A stretch of 10,332 nt of DNA from Globobulimina sp. (taxonomy: Eukaryota > Foraminifera > Rotaliida), in contig PIVH01000025.1 of assembly GCA_003354225.1 (NCBI GenBank), positions 1 to 10,332 of the forward strand, written 5' to 3'. The stretch's first letter is position 1; the number at the start of each line of letters is the position of its first letter. The notes below the pieces were generated by a model, which saw nothing but the letters and a program-made list of their open reading frames with translations, did no database searches and was not told the DNA's origin. Positions 1 through 7,961 of this stretch are shown piece after piece. A program made the translations under genes and the position numbers.

Positions 1-12
1 AATATCCACAGA

Positions 13-76
13 GTATGTGACTCATCCAGACTGTGTAGTATATTTTCGTTTTTAATTTGATTGCAAAAATATACAG
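13..76 (+). other. Putative 64-nt spliceosomal intron upstream of the AlkB exon
   Basis: A strong donor (GTATGT at 13-18) and an acceptor (ATATACAG ending at 76) bound a 64-nt AT-rich segment. This is the size class of the other inferred introns in the window. It contains an in-frame stop (TAG at 36-38). Splicing it out joins nucleotides 1-12 in frame (phase 2) to the AlkB reading frame. If correct, the AlkB gene continues left of the window. This is inference: unlike the transposase intron, no conserved motif spans the junction. Confidence 0.45.
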
Positions 77-1076
77 TTATAATTATAACACCAAGAAGCA
101 ATTCAAACAATACAATATCCGAACCGATTTTATTTGCACTGAAAAATTACATAAACACATTCAAAAAAATAAAAAATTAAACAATTTAATGCATCAAATA
201 TCACATAAATTAACATCGTCTGCAAATAATATAATAAAAGAATATGCTGCGAGCGAAGATTGTAAAATTAATATAATGTGTTGCAGAGTATCTTTCTATC
301 ATTCTTTAATTGAAAGCAAAAGTGAGAGCGGCGCAATTAAATGTCGATTTGCAAAGAATTCATTGACTCCTGAATTTTGGAAAGATTCAGTGGACAATAA
401 AACATATATCGAGACAGAAGAGGTTTATGTAGATGTCGCAAAAGCATTCCCATTGACAGCCGATGAAATAAATTCAGCAGAAAAAATTGCAAACAAATTG
501 TTTAAAATGGTGTCAGAACAGAAATTAGACAGCAATTCATATCATATTGATCCAGGCAAATTAAAAATATTTCTGGGAGCTAGGTATTTGTGGACCGCAC
601 TTCATCGAATGAATAGAGAATCATTTCGTTATAACCACGGTGTTCGGACAGATTGTGATTCATTAGATATTATATCAGAGATTAAAACAATTTTACTTCC
701 ATTAATTGAAAAATATGCAAATTTACCACATGGCTGGATAAATGGTGTTGCTTTAAACTTATACAAGGAACTTAATGGTTTGGCGAACCATATGGATGAA
801 TTGGAGCGTTTTTGTTCACCCATAGTTACATTATCATTGTTTAACGATTGTAGAATAACGTTTGGAGCAAAATTACATTCCAAAACAGATGCTGAATTTT
901 ATATGAATTTGGAACAAAATGCATTGACTACATTGGGACCTAAGATACAAGAAAAAATAACACATACAGTCAGAGATATGGACGTGCCAAAAAAGAGGGC
1001 TGTATTTATATTCAGACGCTTCAGAAGTGAATTAATTAAAGAAGCAGATAGAATGAAAACATTATCAAAAAAATGA
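77..1076 (+). CDS. AlkB-like Fe(II)/2-oxoglutarate dioxygenase (5' partial)
   Basis: AlkB-family enzymes oxidatively remove alkyl groups from DNA or RNA bases. The C-terminal half shows the full catalytic set. Numbering codons from 57, these are Asn234-x-Tyr236, the iron ligands His245-x-Asp247 and His303, and the Arg314-x5-Arg320 pair that binds 2-oxoglutarate. The Asn-to-first-His spacing of 11 equals that in Escherichia coli AlkB. A segment near 170-180 (FLGARYLW) resembles the strand before the substrate loop. The N-terminal ~120 residues are Lys/Asn-rich and unrecognised. No ATG lies near the 5' end of the frame. The first in-frame ATG is at 189 (Met45), and a likely intron at 13-76 suggests an upstream exon outside the window. 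The gene ends at TGA 1074-1076, before the transposase on the same strand. Substrate (DNA, RNA or protein) cannot be told from sequence, but the family call is secure. Confidence 0.83.
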
Positions 1077-1119
1077 AATGCCATTTTTGTAAATAATTTT
1101 GTTTCAATTGTAAATGAAA

Positions 1120-1125
1120 TGACGT
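1120..1125 (+). promoter_or_regulatory. TGACGT motif upstream of the transposase gene
   Basis: This is one of four TGACGT hexamers found by eye in the window, all in intergenic DNA upstream of a start. It sits in the 236-nt gap between the AlkB stop and the transposase ATG at 1313. TGACGT is a half-site recognised by CREB/ATF-type bZIP factors in many eukaryotes. A role here is inferred from position only. Confidence 0.35.
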
Positions 1126-1312
1126 TTGTTTTGTTTTTGCGTAATGAAAAATAAGTTCTTAGTCTTAGACAAAAAAAACTTTTCCTCGTTTCATATCATG
1201 GCGTTGTTACAGCTGACCATCAATATCCAACAACTTTGTTACAACGTTGCGTATTATACGATTCATAATATGGAAGATTCATAATTTGTTATTCACATTG
1301 TATATTCGGAAA

Positions 1313-3961
1313 ATGCAGATATGGATATTGCAAACTACAGCTGCTACAGCACGAGATCCAATGAAAGTACCGCATCATTGCTCGTATATCAAAGCATGTT
1401 TATCAAAATGTTCTTCTGATATTGAACTATCATCTGGATCTATTGTAGGTGCCGCATTAATTTCAGGGCAAACAAGTACTACAAATTATCGATCAAAATG
1501 TGACCGCTTAACTTCTGAGTGGCTCGCTCCATTACAATATACGAATGCATTTTTAATACAAGAATTTATGCAATTTAATGAGTCTTTATCACATAAAGCA
1601 AAAACACCAAAGACATTCAATTTAAGTCCGCAAACTTTAAATTGGTGTTTAAAACAATTAGGATCGACATTTACAGCCTGGAACATCAAATACAATGGAG
1701 GAAACAACATCAATATCAAATGTTTAGCAATACATAAAAGTTGGGCACAATTAATATTTCTCAATTTAAAACACATAGAATGCAGAAGTTGGACCCTCAA
1801 AGCAATCGAAAATATATCTGATCTCGACACAATATCATGCATCCAATACACTGATAAAAGCTTTAATGAATTTAAGCAACATTTAGGCAAAGGGTTGAAA
1901 AAAACAAAATCAGGAAAGAAACGAAAAGCAAAAACAATAGCTGACAACAATAACGACAATAATTCAAATAAAAAATATTTAGTATTACAAAAAAAAAAAA
2001 TGAGAATTGATAAATATATTACAAAGCGATCATCGACTTCCTTAAATATGAAACAACCGTTACGTAATGTCTGGGATATTAAACAGTTATATAAAGAGAG
2101 TCAATGGATCATTACAAAAAGCAACGACCAAAAAGATAAAAACATAGACATTCGAGACCATAATTTAAGAATAAAAAAATATGTTGTGAAATCATTAAAA
2201 TTATGTGATAAACGAAGCATGAACGCAAAAAACGATACAGATTGTATAATTTTGCGAAATATTACGGATATATTTTATACAAAACCGAACTTATTAAGTA
2301 CAGTAATTGAGTTATTACACCGAGATCCATCATATGTCCATTTAGAAAGCGAAATAGCGTTAATAATGGGTTATATTTCTTTAGAATCCTGTCCAGACTG
2401 CATGGAAACAGTTGATATCAAATACACACCAAGTTAAGACAAACAATAATTTTCTTTTATTAATATGTTAAAACAAACAATAACTTTGTTAGGTTCTGGG
2501 CATAAATACCATTGTTCGAATAAAAAATGTATGAAAACACCGTGGACAGTTTGGAAAAAATCATCAATCAGACCACATCGATCATTTTATGCTCATTTAA
2601 AATTTTTGTATTTGTCAGCAGGCGGAGATTTACAAAAGAATTGGCAGTTTACATTGGACAAGAATGAATCTGAAATCTCACGGTTCACTTCAATATTATT
2701 GCAATCCATAGAAATCTATGAGTCAATATATAGAATAAAGACAGGTGGCAGTGAGAACGGAGAAAGAATAAAATCATGTAATGATCATAAAGTGTGCGGT
2801 GGTAAAAGAAAATATGGAAAAGGAGAAAATAAAACGAAAAAAATTAAAATTCAAGGTGCTACTGACACCCGTGGTATTATTGCGTTAGATAACGTCGCTA
2901 ATGAAAGAAAGCCACAGGTTCATCATACAGCACAGCTACAAAATCATCCGAAAACATACATTTCTACTGATCAGGCCAACGTATTTATATCTGTACCAAA
3001 TATCGATGGTCAAAATTATGCACACGGATCTTGCAATCATTCCGGTGTTATCAATATGAAAACAGCAATTATTCATCATTTCACTAATCCAGAAACTGGA
3101 GATGATTCACAAGGCATTGAGCATACATTTGGTAAATGGGCGCAACACTATGCTTTTAAAGGACAAATGTTAAGAAATCATGATTTATTTATTCGGAGAT
3201 TAAAACAATTCGTTTGTGTCAGCAACAGAACGTCCAATTTTCAACCGCAAGTTTTCATTTTGTTAAATCATATTTTAACTCAAGTAAAACCTCCTAATTC
3301 TGCAGATATTGCATTACTGCCAACAGAAGATTTTTCTGATAAATATGAAGTTGAATATATATTTGATTCCCGTTCAATTGATTCAAATGTAAGAATGTAT
3401 CGAGTAAAATATAAAAATATGAATTGGGACAATGCACAATGGTTAAATGTAAACGATTTTGATGATATAGATTTTGTTCAGCAATATGAATCACTGCCAA
3501 TTGATCAAAAGCAAAAAATATTAACAAAATGTCAAAAATTAATTGCAAATCATGTTGAAAAATGTAACACACGCCAGTGTATTGCCGGGTTAAATCGGCA
3601 ATATATCCAGAATATGTGCGTAAATGCAAACATTTTTAAGAATGGCACTGCACTATATCGTGATTTAGCGTTGGTGAAAAGTGTATTAAAAGGTACAGGT
3701 TCATCTACAGTTAATGGACAGCTTGTATCACTAAAACATGTCGTTTCTGAAGTGAAATCGCAAACGGTTATTAGTGAAAAATATAACTGTATTTTTAAAT
3801 TTAATATCAATTCAGGACATATTATTCAATATTCATGTACATGTGACTATTTTCAAAAACAAATACAAAGAAGTAAAAATACAAGTGAAGAGGATTTAAT
3901 ATCGTTTTGTAAACATTTGGTTTGTACTGCTTTAGATCGTGTATTGTCAGTTAAGCATTAA
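1313..3961 (+). CDS. Merlin/IS1595-like DDE transposase with ASCH, chromodomain and SWIM domains (two exons)
   Basis: Two same-frame ORFs are joined by removing 2433-2492, giving about 862 residues. Domains in order: an ASCH-like core at 135-162 (1715-1798; pattern KCLAIHKSWAQLI...IECRSW); a Lys-rich, NLS-like stretch at 196-208; a zinc ribbon with CPDC at 360-363 and C381-x4-C386, split by the intron; and an ISXO2/Merlin DDE domain. The candidate catalytic residues are Asp471 (before GGKRKYG), Asp533 (in STDQ) and Glu583 (in IEHTFGKW), with the family's NHS at 555-557. A chromodomain follows at 657-707, then a SWIM zinc finger (C822-x-C824...C846-x-H848). Family members cut and paste DNA; the chromodomain may direct insertion to modified histones. 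All three catalytic acids are present, so it looks intact. The start is uncertain: 1313 is the first in-frame ATG. An ATG at 1198 could instead begin a short first exon (GTTGCG donor at 1246, acceptor ending 1318), but that donor is weak. The ASCH domain looks shorter than usual. Confidence 0.8.
1989..2000 (+). repeat. A12 homopolymer inside the transposase coding region
   Basis: Twelve consecutive A residues encode part of Gln-Lys-Lys-Lys-Met. The reading frame is open on both sides. Runs of this length are prone to polymerase slippage and sequencing error. The frame downstream matches recognisable domains, so the length as given is consistent with an intact gene. Confidence 0.7.
2433..2492 (+). 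other. 60-nt intron splitting the transposase zinc ribbon
   Basis: The donor is GTTAAG at 2433 and the acceptor is TTTGTTAG ending at 2492. The intron is phase 1, and its removal recreates a Ser codon. It removes the TAA at 2435-2437 that would otherwise end the first ORF. Splicing brings the CPDC pair into register with the following C-x4-C pair, about 17 residues apart, as in the N-terminal zinc ribbon of IS1595/Merlin transposases. That restored motif is the main evidence. The 60-nt length keeps the frame, so the competing reading is one gene with an in-frame stop. Confidence 0.75.
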
Positions 3962-4020
3962 AATTAATTATATCGTCTGACTCGTTTTATATCATCACTA
4001 CATAAAATCGTGATATTCGT

Positions 4021-4026
4021 AATAAA
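4021..4026 (+). terminator. AATAAA polyadenylation signal after the transposase gene
   Basis: A canonical AATAAA lies 60 nt past the transposase stop codon, in the gap before the next gene. Position and orientation fit 3'-end processing of that transcript. Such hexamers are common by chance in AT-rich DNA. Confidence 0.4.
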
Positions 4027-4136
4027 TACATCTCTTTCCACTTCACTCAGACAGGTAATGTAATAAATATGTCATTATATTTCTTTTGTGATTAAACATA
4101 CATTACAAACAAAATAAATGAGGCTACAAGATGAAG

Positions 4137-4189
4137 ATTGAGTTATATTTTATTGAGTTATTTGGTGGATTTTATTGAGTTATATTTTA
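4137..4189 (+). repeat. 16-bp direct repeat upstream of the helicase-like gene
   Basis: The sequence ATTGAGTTATATTTTA occurs at 4137-4152 and again at 4174-4189. A partial copy (ATTGAGTTATT) begins at 4152. The cluster lies just before the TGACGT-type site and the ATG at 4226. It may be a promoter element or simple replication slippage. The rest of the 264-nt gap (3962-4225) shows only AT-rich DNA and one AATAAA. Confidence 0.6.
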
Positions 4190-4194
4190 CGTCA
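4189..4194 (-). promoter_or_regulatory. TGACGT motif (minus strand) before the helicase-like gene
   Basis: ACGTCA on the plus strand (TGACGT on the minus) lies 31 nt upstream of the ATG at 4226. It directly overlaps the end of the second 16-bp repeat copy. It belongs to the same set as the sites at 1120, 7906 and 9422. Confidence 0.38.
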
Positions 4195-4225
4195 TATTTT
4201 TGTTTATTCAATACTAATTTTTACG

Positions 4226-7137
4226 ATGTCGATATTAGGAAAAAGAAACCATAGTGAAAGCGAGTCTGTTTTAGGCAGCGAAAACAAAAAACGGAGATTA
4301 AATGAAGCTGCAGTTGGTGTTCAAGGATCGCATTCCAATCATAATAATTCCAAAGAAAGTGATAAAGTAGAAAGCGGAGAAGAGAAAAGTAATGTGGAGC
4401 AATCAAAAATTTCGTTCAAAGAAATAAAGGAATTATTAATTGAATATAATGAAAGTTATACATTTACTCAAAGTATAATAAATGTCGATGACTTACAAAT
4501 TGAACAAATTAAAATTAGTTAAGTTATTTAGCATAATATTAATTTGAAATATTAACACAACACAAATACTAAGTTTCGAAAGTGAATGATTATTTACAGC
4601 AAGATAAAGCGATATTTGATGATGTTATTTTACGTTTAGCAATTAGTATTTATAGACCATGTCCATTAACGTGGAACTTATGTGCAAGATGTGTTATTAG
4701 GGATATTAAATCACATTGGATTTGGGGGTTAAAGGCGAATGGTAAAGAAAAGGCGAAATATAAAGATTTTACGAAAACGAAAACGTTTAAAATAGCCAAA
4801 GGTTTATCATTAATAAAGAATATTGATATGGAATTAGCTGTAAGTTCGATACAAGATTTAACAAAACATGCATCTGGGCCAGCAAGAGTAAATATTTCAA
4901 GTGACAGATTTGAACCAGTTTGTTGGAGTGAAGCTATATCTGGTCCGAGCGGCTCTGGTAAATTCCACGGTACTTCCAAAGTATTAACAACAATGCATAA
5001 TGTATGATATCTGCTTTCCAATATATATATAAATAAATATATGATAATTTACGCTTATATATAGACAGATATAAAATCCAAGATCTTATTAAAATCATTA
5101 GGACGATGGAATGAAATGATATCACCGATTACAAAAAATAGTATATCACACAGTAAATTTGCGCAAAATGTTATGATGTCTATGGGGATTAGTTTTGTTT
5201 GTATGGATGAACTAGGACCATTTAAAAAAGTATTTGAATTAAAACGTGAAAGAGATAAAGTATTTGCACAAACAGAAGGACTGGGTAATTTATTAAATGC
5301 ATGGCAAAATGCAGATATTAAAAGAGAATTTGTAGGTGACGAATATAACAGCGATATTCCAAAAGCATGGGTTAATACATTGTTTACCACACAAACAGAA
5401 AATATGAAAGATTTTATTGAAGCGTCTGGTAGCAGTGGACTAAGTTGTCGTAGTGCATATTGGAAAAGTGGATTACAACAATTCAAATGTGATGGATATA
5501 ATATAAATCAACACAGTATTGGTTCCGTTGAAATATTTAGTTTTAATGTTTTATTGGATCATTTATCATGGTCTATTCGAATTAATACTGGTATTCCGAC
5601 AATGTTGACTGAATTTCAAGATTATGTTGATATTCAATTTGATCCAATGATTGAAATCTTTGTGAATAGAATAAAATTATTATTATATCAAGCAAAGAAA
5701 TTTCAAATTGAAAAGGGATTTAGTACAATGATGTTACCGTCACTTATTCAAAAATATGGTGATTTATTTATTAGATTTGCAGGCAATTTAAAAATTACTG
5801 AATATTGGGTGAATAAAATGTTTGATGGATATGAACCTTCATCATCAAAAATGAAACAACAATTATTACAAAGTGTAAATTTAACTTATACGATTACAGA
5901 TACAGCAATTATAAAAAGTGCATTTTATTTAATTTTCGGTATAAGTTTACAGAATTATTTGGATTTATCAAATGAACAATTTTTTAATTTCCCGTTATCA
6001 GATGAATGTATGCAAATAGATAAAAAAATAGATAAAAAAATAAATTCAAGTAACAATAATATTAACGATGAAAATGAAAGATTACCGAATCAATTCGTTG
6101 AGTTAAGTGAAAATGTTAGTAACATTAATAACAATCATAACAATTCGAATAATAACGAATCAAATAGTATGTGTTGGAGTGATGATGAAGATGAGTTTGG
6201 TGGTGATTTAATGGATTTATGTGCAAGTCAATCTTCATTACCTGCTCAAATTCCATCTGAGCAATTAATACAATCATCGGATGTGTTTAGTGATTTTGTA
6301 TTACAATGGGGTGCATGTATTAATTTGACAGCAGGATGTGAGTTAAAATTAGGAACATTTAAACAGATTGAAAAAATAGCAGATCAAAATGGAATCCAAG
6401 TTTTTAAGTCGTTATCGCAAAATTTACATGAATTTGGATTATGTGATTTGATTCGGACCAATATTGGAGGATGTATTTGGTTGTTAAAAAAAAACAAATT
6501 GGACAATGATATAAATAATTTGACAGATGAACAATATACAGGTTTAGCATCATTAAAAATCAGTCATAAACGGTGGAATTTATCCGTCGACCGACCTACG
6601 AGTTGGAAATTAAGAATAGATAAGGAAGAGAAAAATAAAGCGGCAAATATTAATTGGAGTGAAAAATGTATTGGGTTTTTAGAAAAAGATGATGTGCAAC
6701 ATATTATTTGCCAGAAAATAGATAATTTAACATCGCAACTACCACGAATTTTACCATTGAAATATTCAAAACAATGGGTTTTAGAAATGAATGCAGAACA
6801 AATGAGATTAGTGGAGAGTGTAGGAAGTGAGGAAGACTGTAAGGATATTATAACACATTTTAAGCATTATTTAATTGATGATACAGTGTTTTTTAAAAAG
6901 CATGCAGAAAGAATAAAGAAAAAAACTCAAGATCAATATAATGCGTTATTACTGCATACTAGAATTCCTTCTGGTGCTTTTGATAGTTTTATAATGGTTG
7001 AAAAAGAAGCAGATCAAAACACAAGATTTCCGATACAACGTTCAGGCCGATTAAAATTAACAAAAGATTTCTTGCCACCAATTCCAATTCAAAAATATTT
7101 GGATACGGTTAACAGTAAAAATGATAAAAAAAACTAA
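4226..7137 (+). CDS. DUF3987-like P-loop ATPase, putative primase-associated helicase (three exons)
   Basis: Three open stretches (4226-4517, 4574-5001, 5065-7137) join in frame to about 930 residues. The first 97 residues are polar, with an NLS-like KKRRL. A Walker A-like GPSGSGK at 221-227 (4942-4962) is followed by Phe where Ser/Thr is usual. A hydrophobic strand ending in Asp288-Glu289 (FVCMDELG, DE at 5206-5211) is a good Walker B. A sensor-like NTLFTTQTE (344-352) and a possible arginine finger (Arg369 in GLSCR) follow. This order resembles DUF3987 RecA-like ATPases, which often accompany or are fused to primases. A linker rich in Asn and acidic residues spans about 559-625. A region near 654-723 could be a winged helix. 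No ATG starts the second or third stretch near its conserved motifs (the second opens only with GTG), which supports splicing. ATG 4226 is preferred over the upstream TTG. With the primase on the opposite strand it may form a replication module. The ATPase call is fair; the precise family is less certain. Confidence 0.62.
4518..4573 (+). other. Putative 56-nt intron 1 of the helicase-like gene
   Basis: The donor GTTAAG at 4518 is identical to that of the transposase intron. The acceptor is TACTAAG ending at 4573, with ATTAAC as a possible branch site. Phase 1 is kept and the TAA at 4520-4522 is removed. A second AG ending at 4582 also keeps frame and would shorten the protein by three residues. 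TTTACAG ending at 4599 looks better as an acceptor but breaks the frame with this donor. Confidence 0.5.
5002..5064 (+). other. Putative 63-nt intron 2 of the helicase-like gene, between Walker A and Walker B
   Basis: The donor GTATGA at 5002 and the acceptor TATATATAG ending at 5064 enclose a very AT-rich segment in phase 0. It contains the stops at 5005-5007 and 5062-5064. Its removal puts the Walker A-like loop and the Walker B strand into one protein about 60 residues apart. The match of length and phase with the other introns supports it. Confidence 0.6.
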
Positions 7138-7257
7138 AAATAAAATATCCATTGTATCTATTTAAACGCGCGGCGAGTTGTTATTTACCTCGATATTATA
7201 TTTAAATATTGAATATTCAACAAATGAATTAAATTTAAAATGTATGCGGTTATGATG
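7138..7257. terminator. Convergent intergenic region with AATAAA and a short palindrome
   Basis: This 120-nt gap separates the ends of the plus-strand helicase-like gene and the minus-strand acidic gene. AATAAA at 7139-7144 follows the helicase stop almost at once. A perfect 12-bp palindrome, TTGAATATTCAA, is at 7209-7220. A GC-rich patch around 7167-7180 (ACGCGCGGCGAG) stands out from the AT-rich background. No gene is visible. Confidence 0.4.
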
Positions 7258-7866
7258 TTAGTCGTTATTATGATCTAACATATTCTGTAATAAACGTCCA
7301 AAACCTTCAACAAAATGTTCATTCGAAAATATATGGCGGTTAATGCCTCTTTCATTTGCCATCCATGTTGATAATGAATCAGATACTGAGCCTACAGCTG
7401 AATCAGATGCTGAGCCTGCTGGTGATTCCGAATGGATTAGTTCTTTTCTCTCATGTAATGGTTTTGATTCCGATTCCGATTCAGATTCCGATTCTGATTC
7501 CGATTCTGATTCAGATGAGGTAAATGGATATTCGAACACTAGCGGATGATCAGCATATTCTTGTTCAGATGAATTATCGTTTACATACACAGTACCACCA
7601 TATTGTGAATGTAACATATATGATTGAGCAACGTTAACGCATTTGTCGTATATTGAATTCCGAATTAGTGGAAACCGCTGATATTGCGTGAATGATGCAT
7701 CGATTGATAGCAAAACTGGTTCATCTTTGAACTGTTCGACTCGCGCGTCATTCCAATAAACCTTTTTATTACGAAATATGATTGTTCCACTAATTAACGT
7801 TGGAGTGGGTCCATTAATGTCTATATCCACTATTATTTGTCTCTCTATTTTGCATTGCATAGACAT
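7258..7866 (-). CDS. Hypothetical acidic protein with Ser-Glu repeat
   Basis: This is a 202-residue ORF with ATG at 7866 and a second ATG two codons later. I do not recognise a family. Residues 1-115 have mixed hydrophobic and charged composition that could form a small beta-rich domain. Residues 117-134 are a Ser-Glu dipeptide run. Residues 147-166 repeat a Ser-Ala/Val-Ser-Asp theme. The last 35 residues look partly helical. There is no signal peptide, membrane segment or cysteine motif. Ser-Glu/Asp tracts are typical casein kinase 2 targets and are common in nuclear proteins. It lies directly downstream of the primase gene on the same strand, 95 nt away, with its own TGACGT site. The opposite strand has an open Ser-Asp frame that is a shadow of this repeat. 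Confidence 0.68.
   Translation of the reverse strand: MSMQCKIERQIIVDIDINGPTPTLISGTIIFRNKKVYWNDARVEQFKDEPVLLSIDASFTQYQRFPLIRNSIYDKCVNVAQSYMLHSQYGGTVYVNDNSSEQEYADHPLVFEYPFTSSESESESESESESESESKPLHERKELIHSESPAGSASDSAVGSVSDSLSTWMANERGINRHIFSNEHFVEGFGRLLQNMLDHNND
7466..7519 (-). repeat. Hexanucleotide repeat GATTCN, coding for Ser-Glu
   Basis: Eight GATTC-plus-one-base units run from 7466 to 7513, with a diverged ninth ending at 7519. They encode the Ser-Glu run of the minus-strand protein. The sixth base varies (C, A or T) without changing the dipeptide. This suggests selection on the protein as well as slippage. Confidence 0.8.
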
Positions 7867-7905
7867 GATAAGAACTCGAATGAGATAATATTTTTGTATT
7901 TTCTA

Positions 7906-7911
7906 ACGTCA
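7906..7911 (-). promoter_or_regulatory. TGACGT motif upstream of the acidic-protein gene
   Basis: ACGTCA on the plus strand reads TGACGT toward the minus-strand gene, 39 nt before its ATG at 7866. It overlaps a near-palindrome GTCATTATGAC at 7908-7918. It lies in the 95-nt gap behind the primase gene and implies that the acidic gene has its own promoter. Confidence 0.4.
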
Positions 7912-7961
7912 TTATGACATAATATAAATATAAATACTTAAACAAAAGCAAAAGGTACTTA

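Noticed and set aside
57-59. TTG at 57 (and TTG at 1247 and 4175, GTG at 4582) as start codons
   Set aside because: Non-ATG starts are unlikely in a eukaryotic context. Downstream ATGs or exon boundaries explain these reading-frame edges better.
1486-1959. Minus-strand ORF of 157 codons
   Set aside because: It lies wholly within the transposase gene, whose frame carries recognisable ASCH and transposase motifs. Its Phe/Leu/Cys-rich composition is typical of antisense of Lys/Asn-rich coding DNA.
2433-2492. Transposase as a pseudogene with an in-frame stop
   Set aside because: The stop sits in a 60-nt GT...AG segment whose removal restores a conserved zinc ribbon, and all catalytic residues are intact. 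An intron explains this better.
5055-5486. Minus-strand ORFs across the helicase-like gene (also 4650-5021 and 4934-5125)
   Set aside because: They overlap the Walker A and Walker B coding segments in antisense and show no motif of their own.
7189-7257. Possible hairpin terminator in the convergent gap
   Set aside because: Only a 4-bp stem (CGAG...CTCG) and a 12-bp AT palindrome are visible. Neither is a convincing terminator, and bacterial-type terminators are not expected.
7343-7549. Plus-strand ORF with a Ser-Asp repeat
   Set aside because: It is the antisense reading of the hexanucleotide repeat in the minus-strand gene, which has the longer frame, a well-placed ATG and its own upstream motif.
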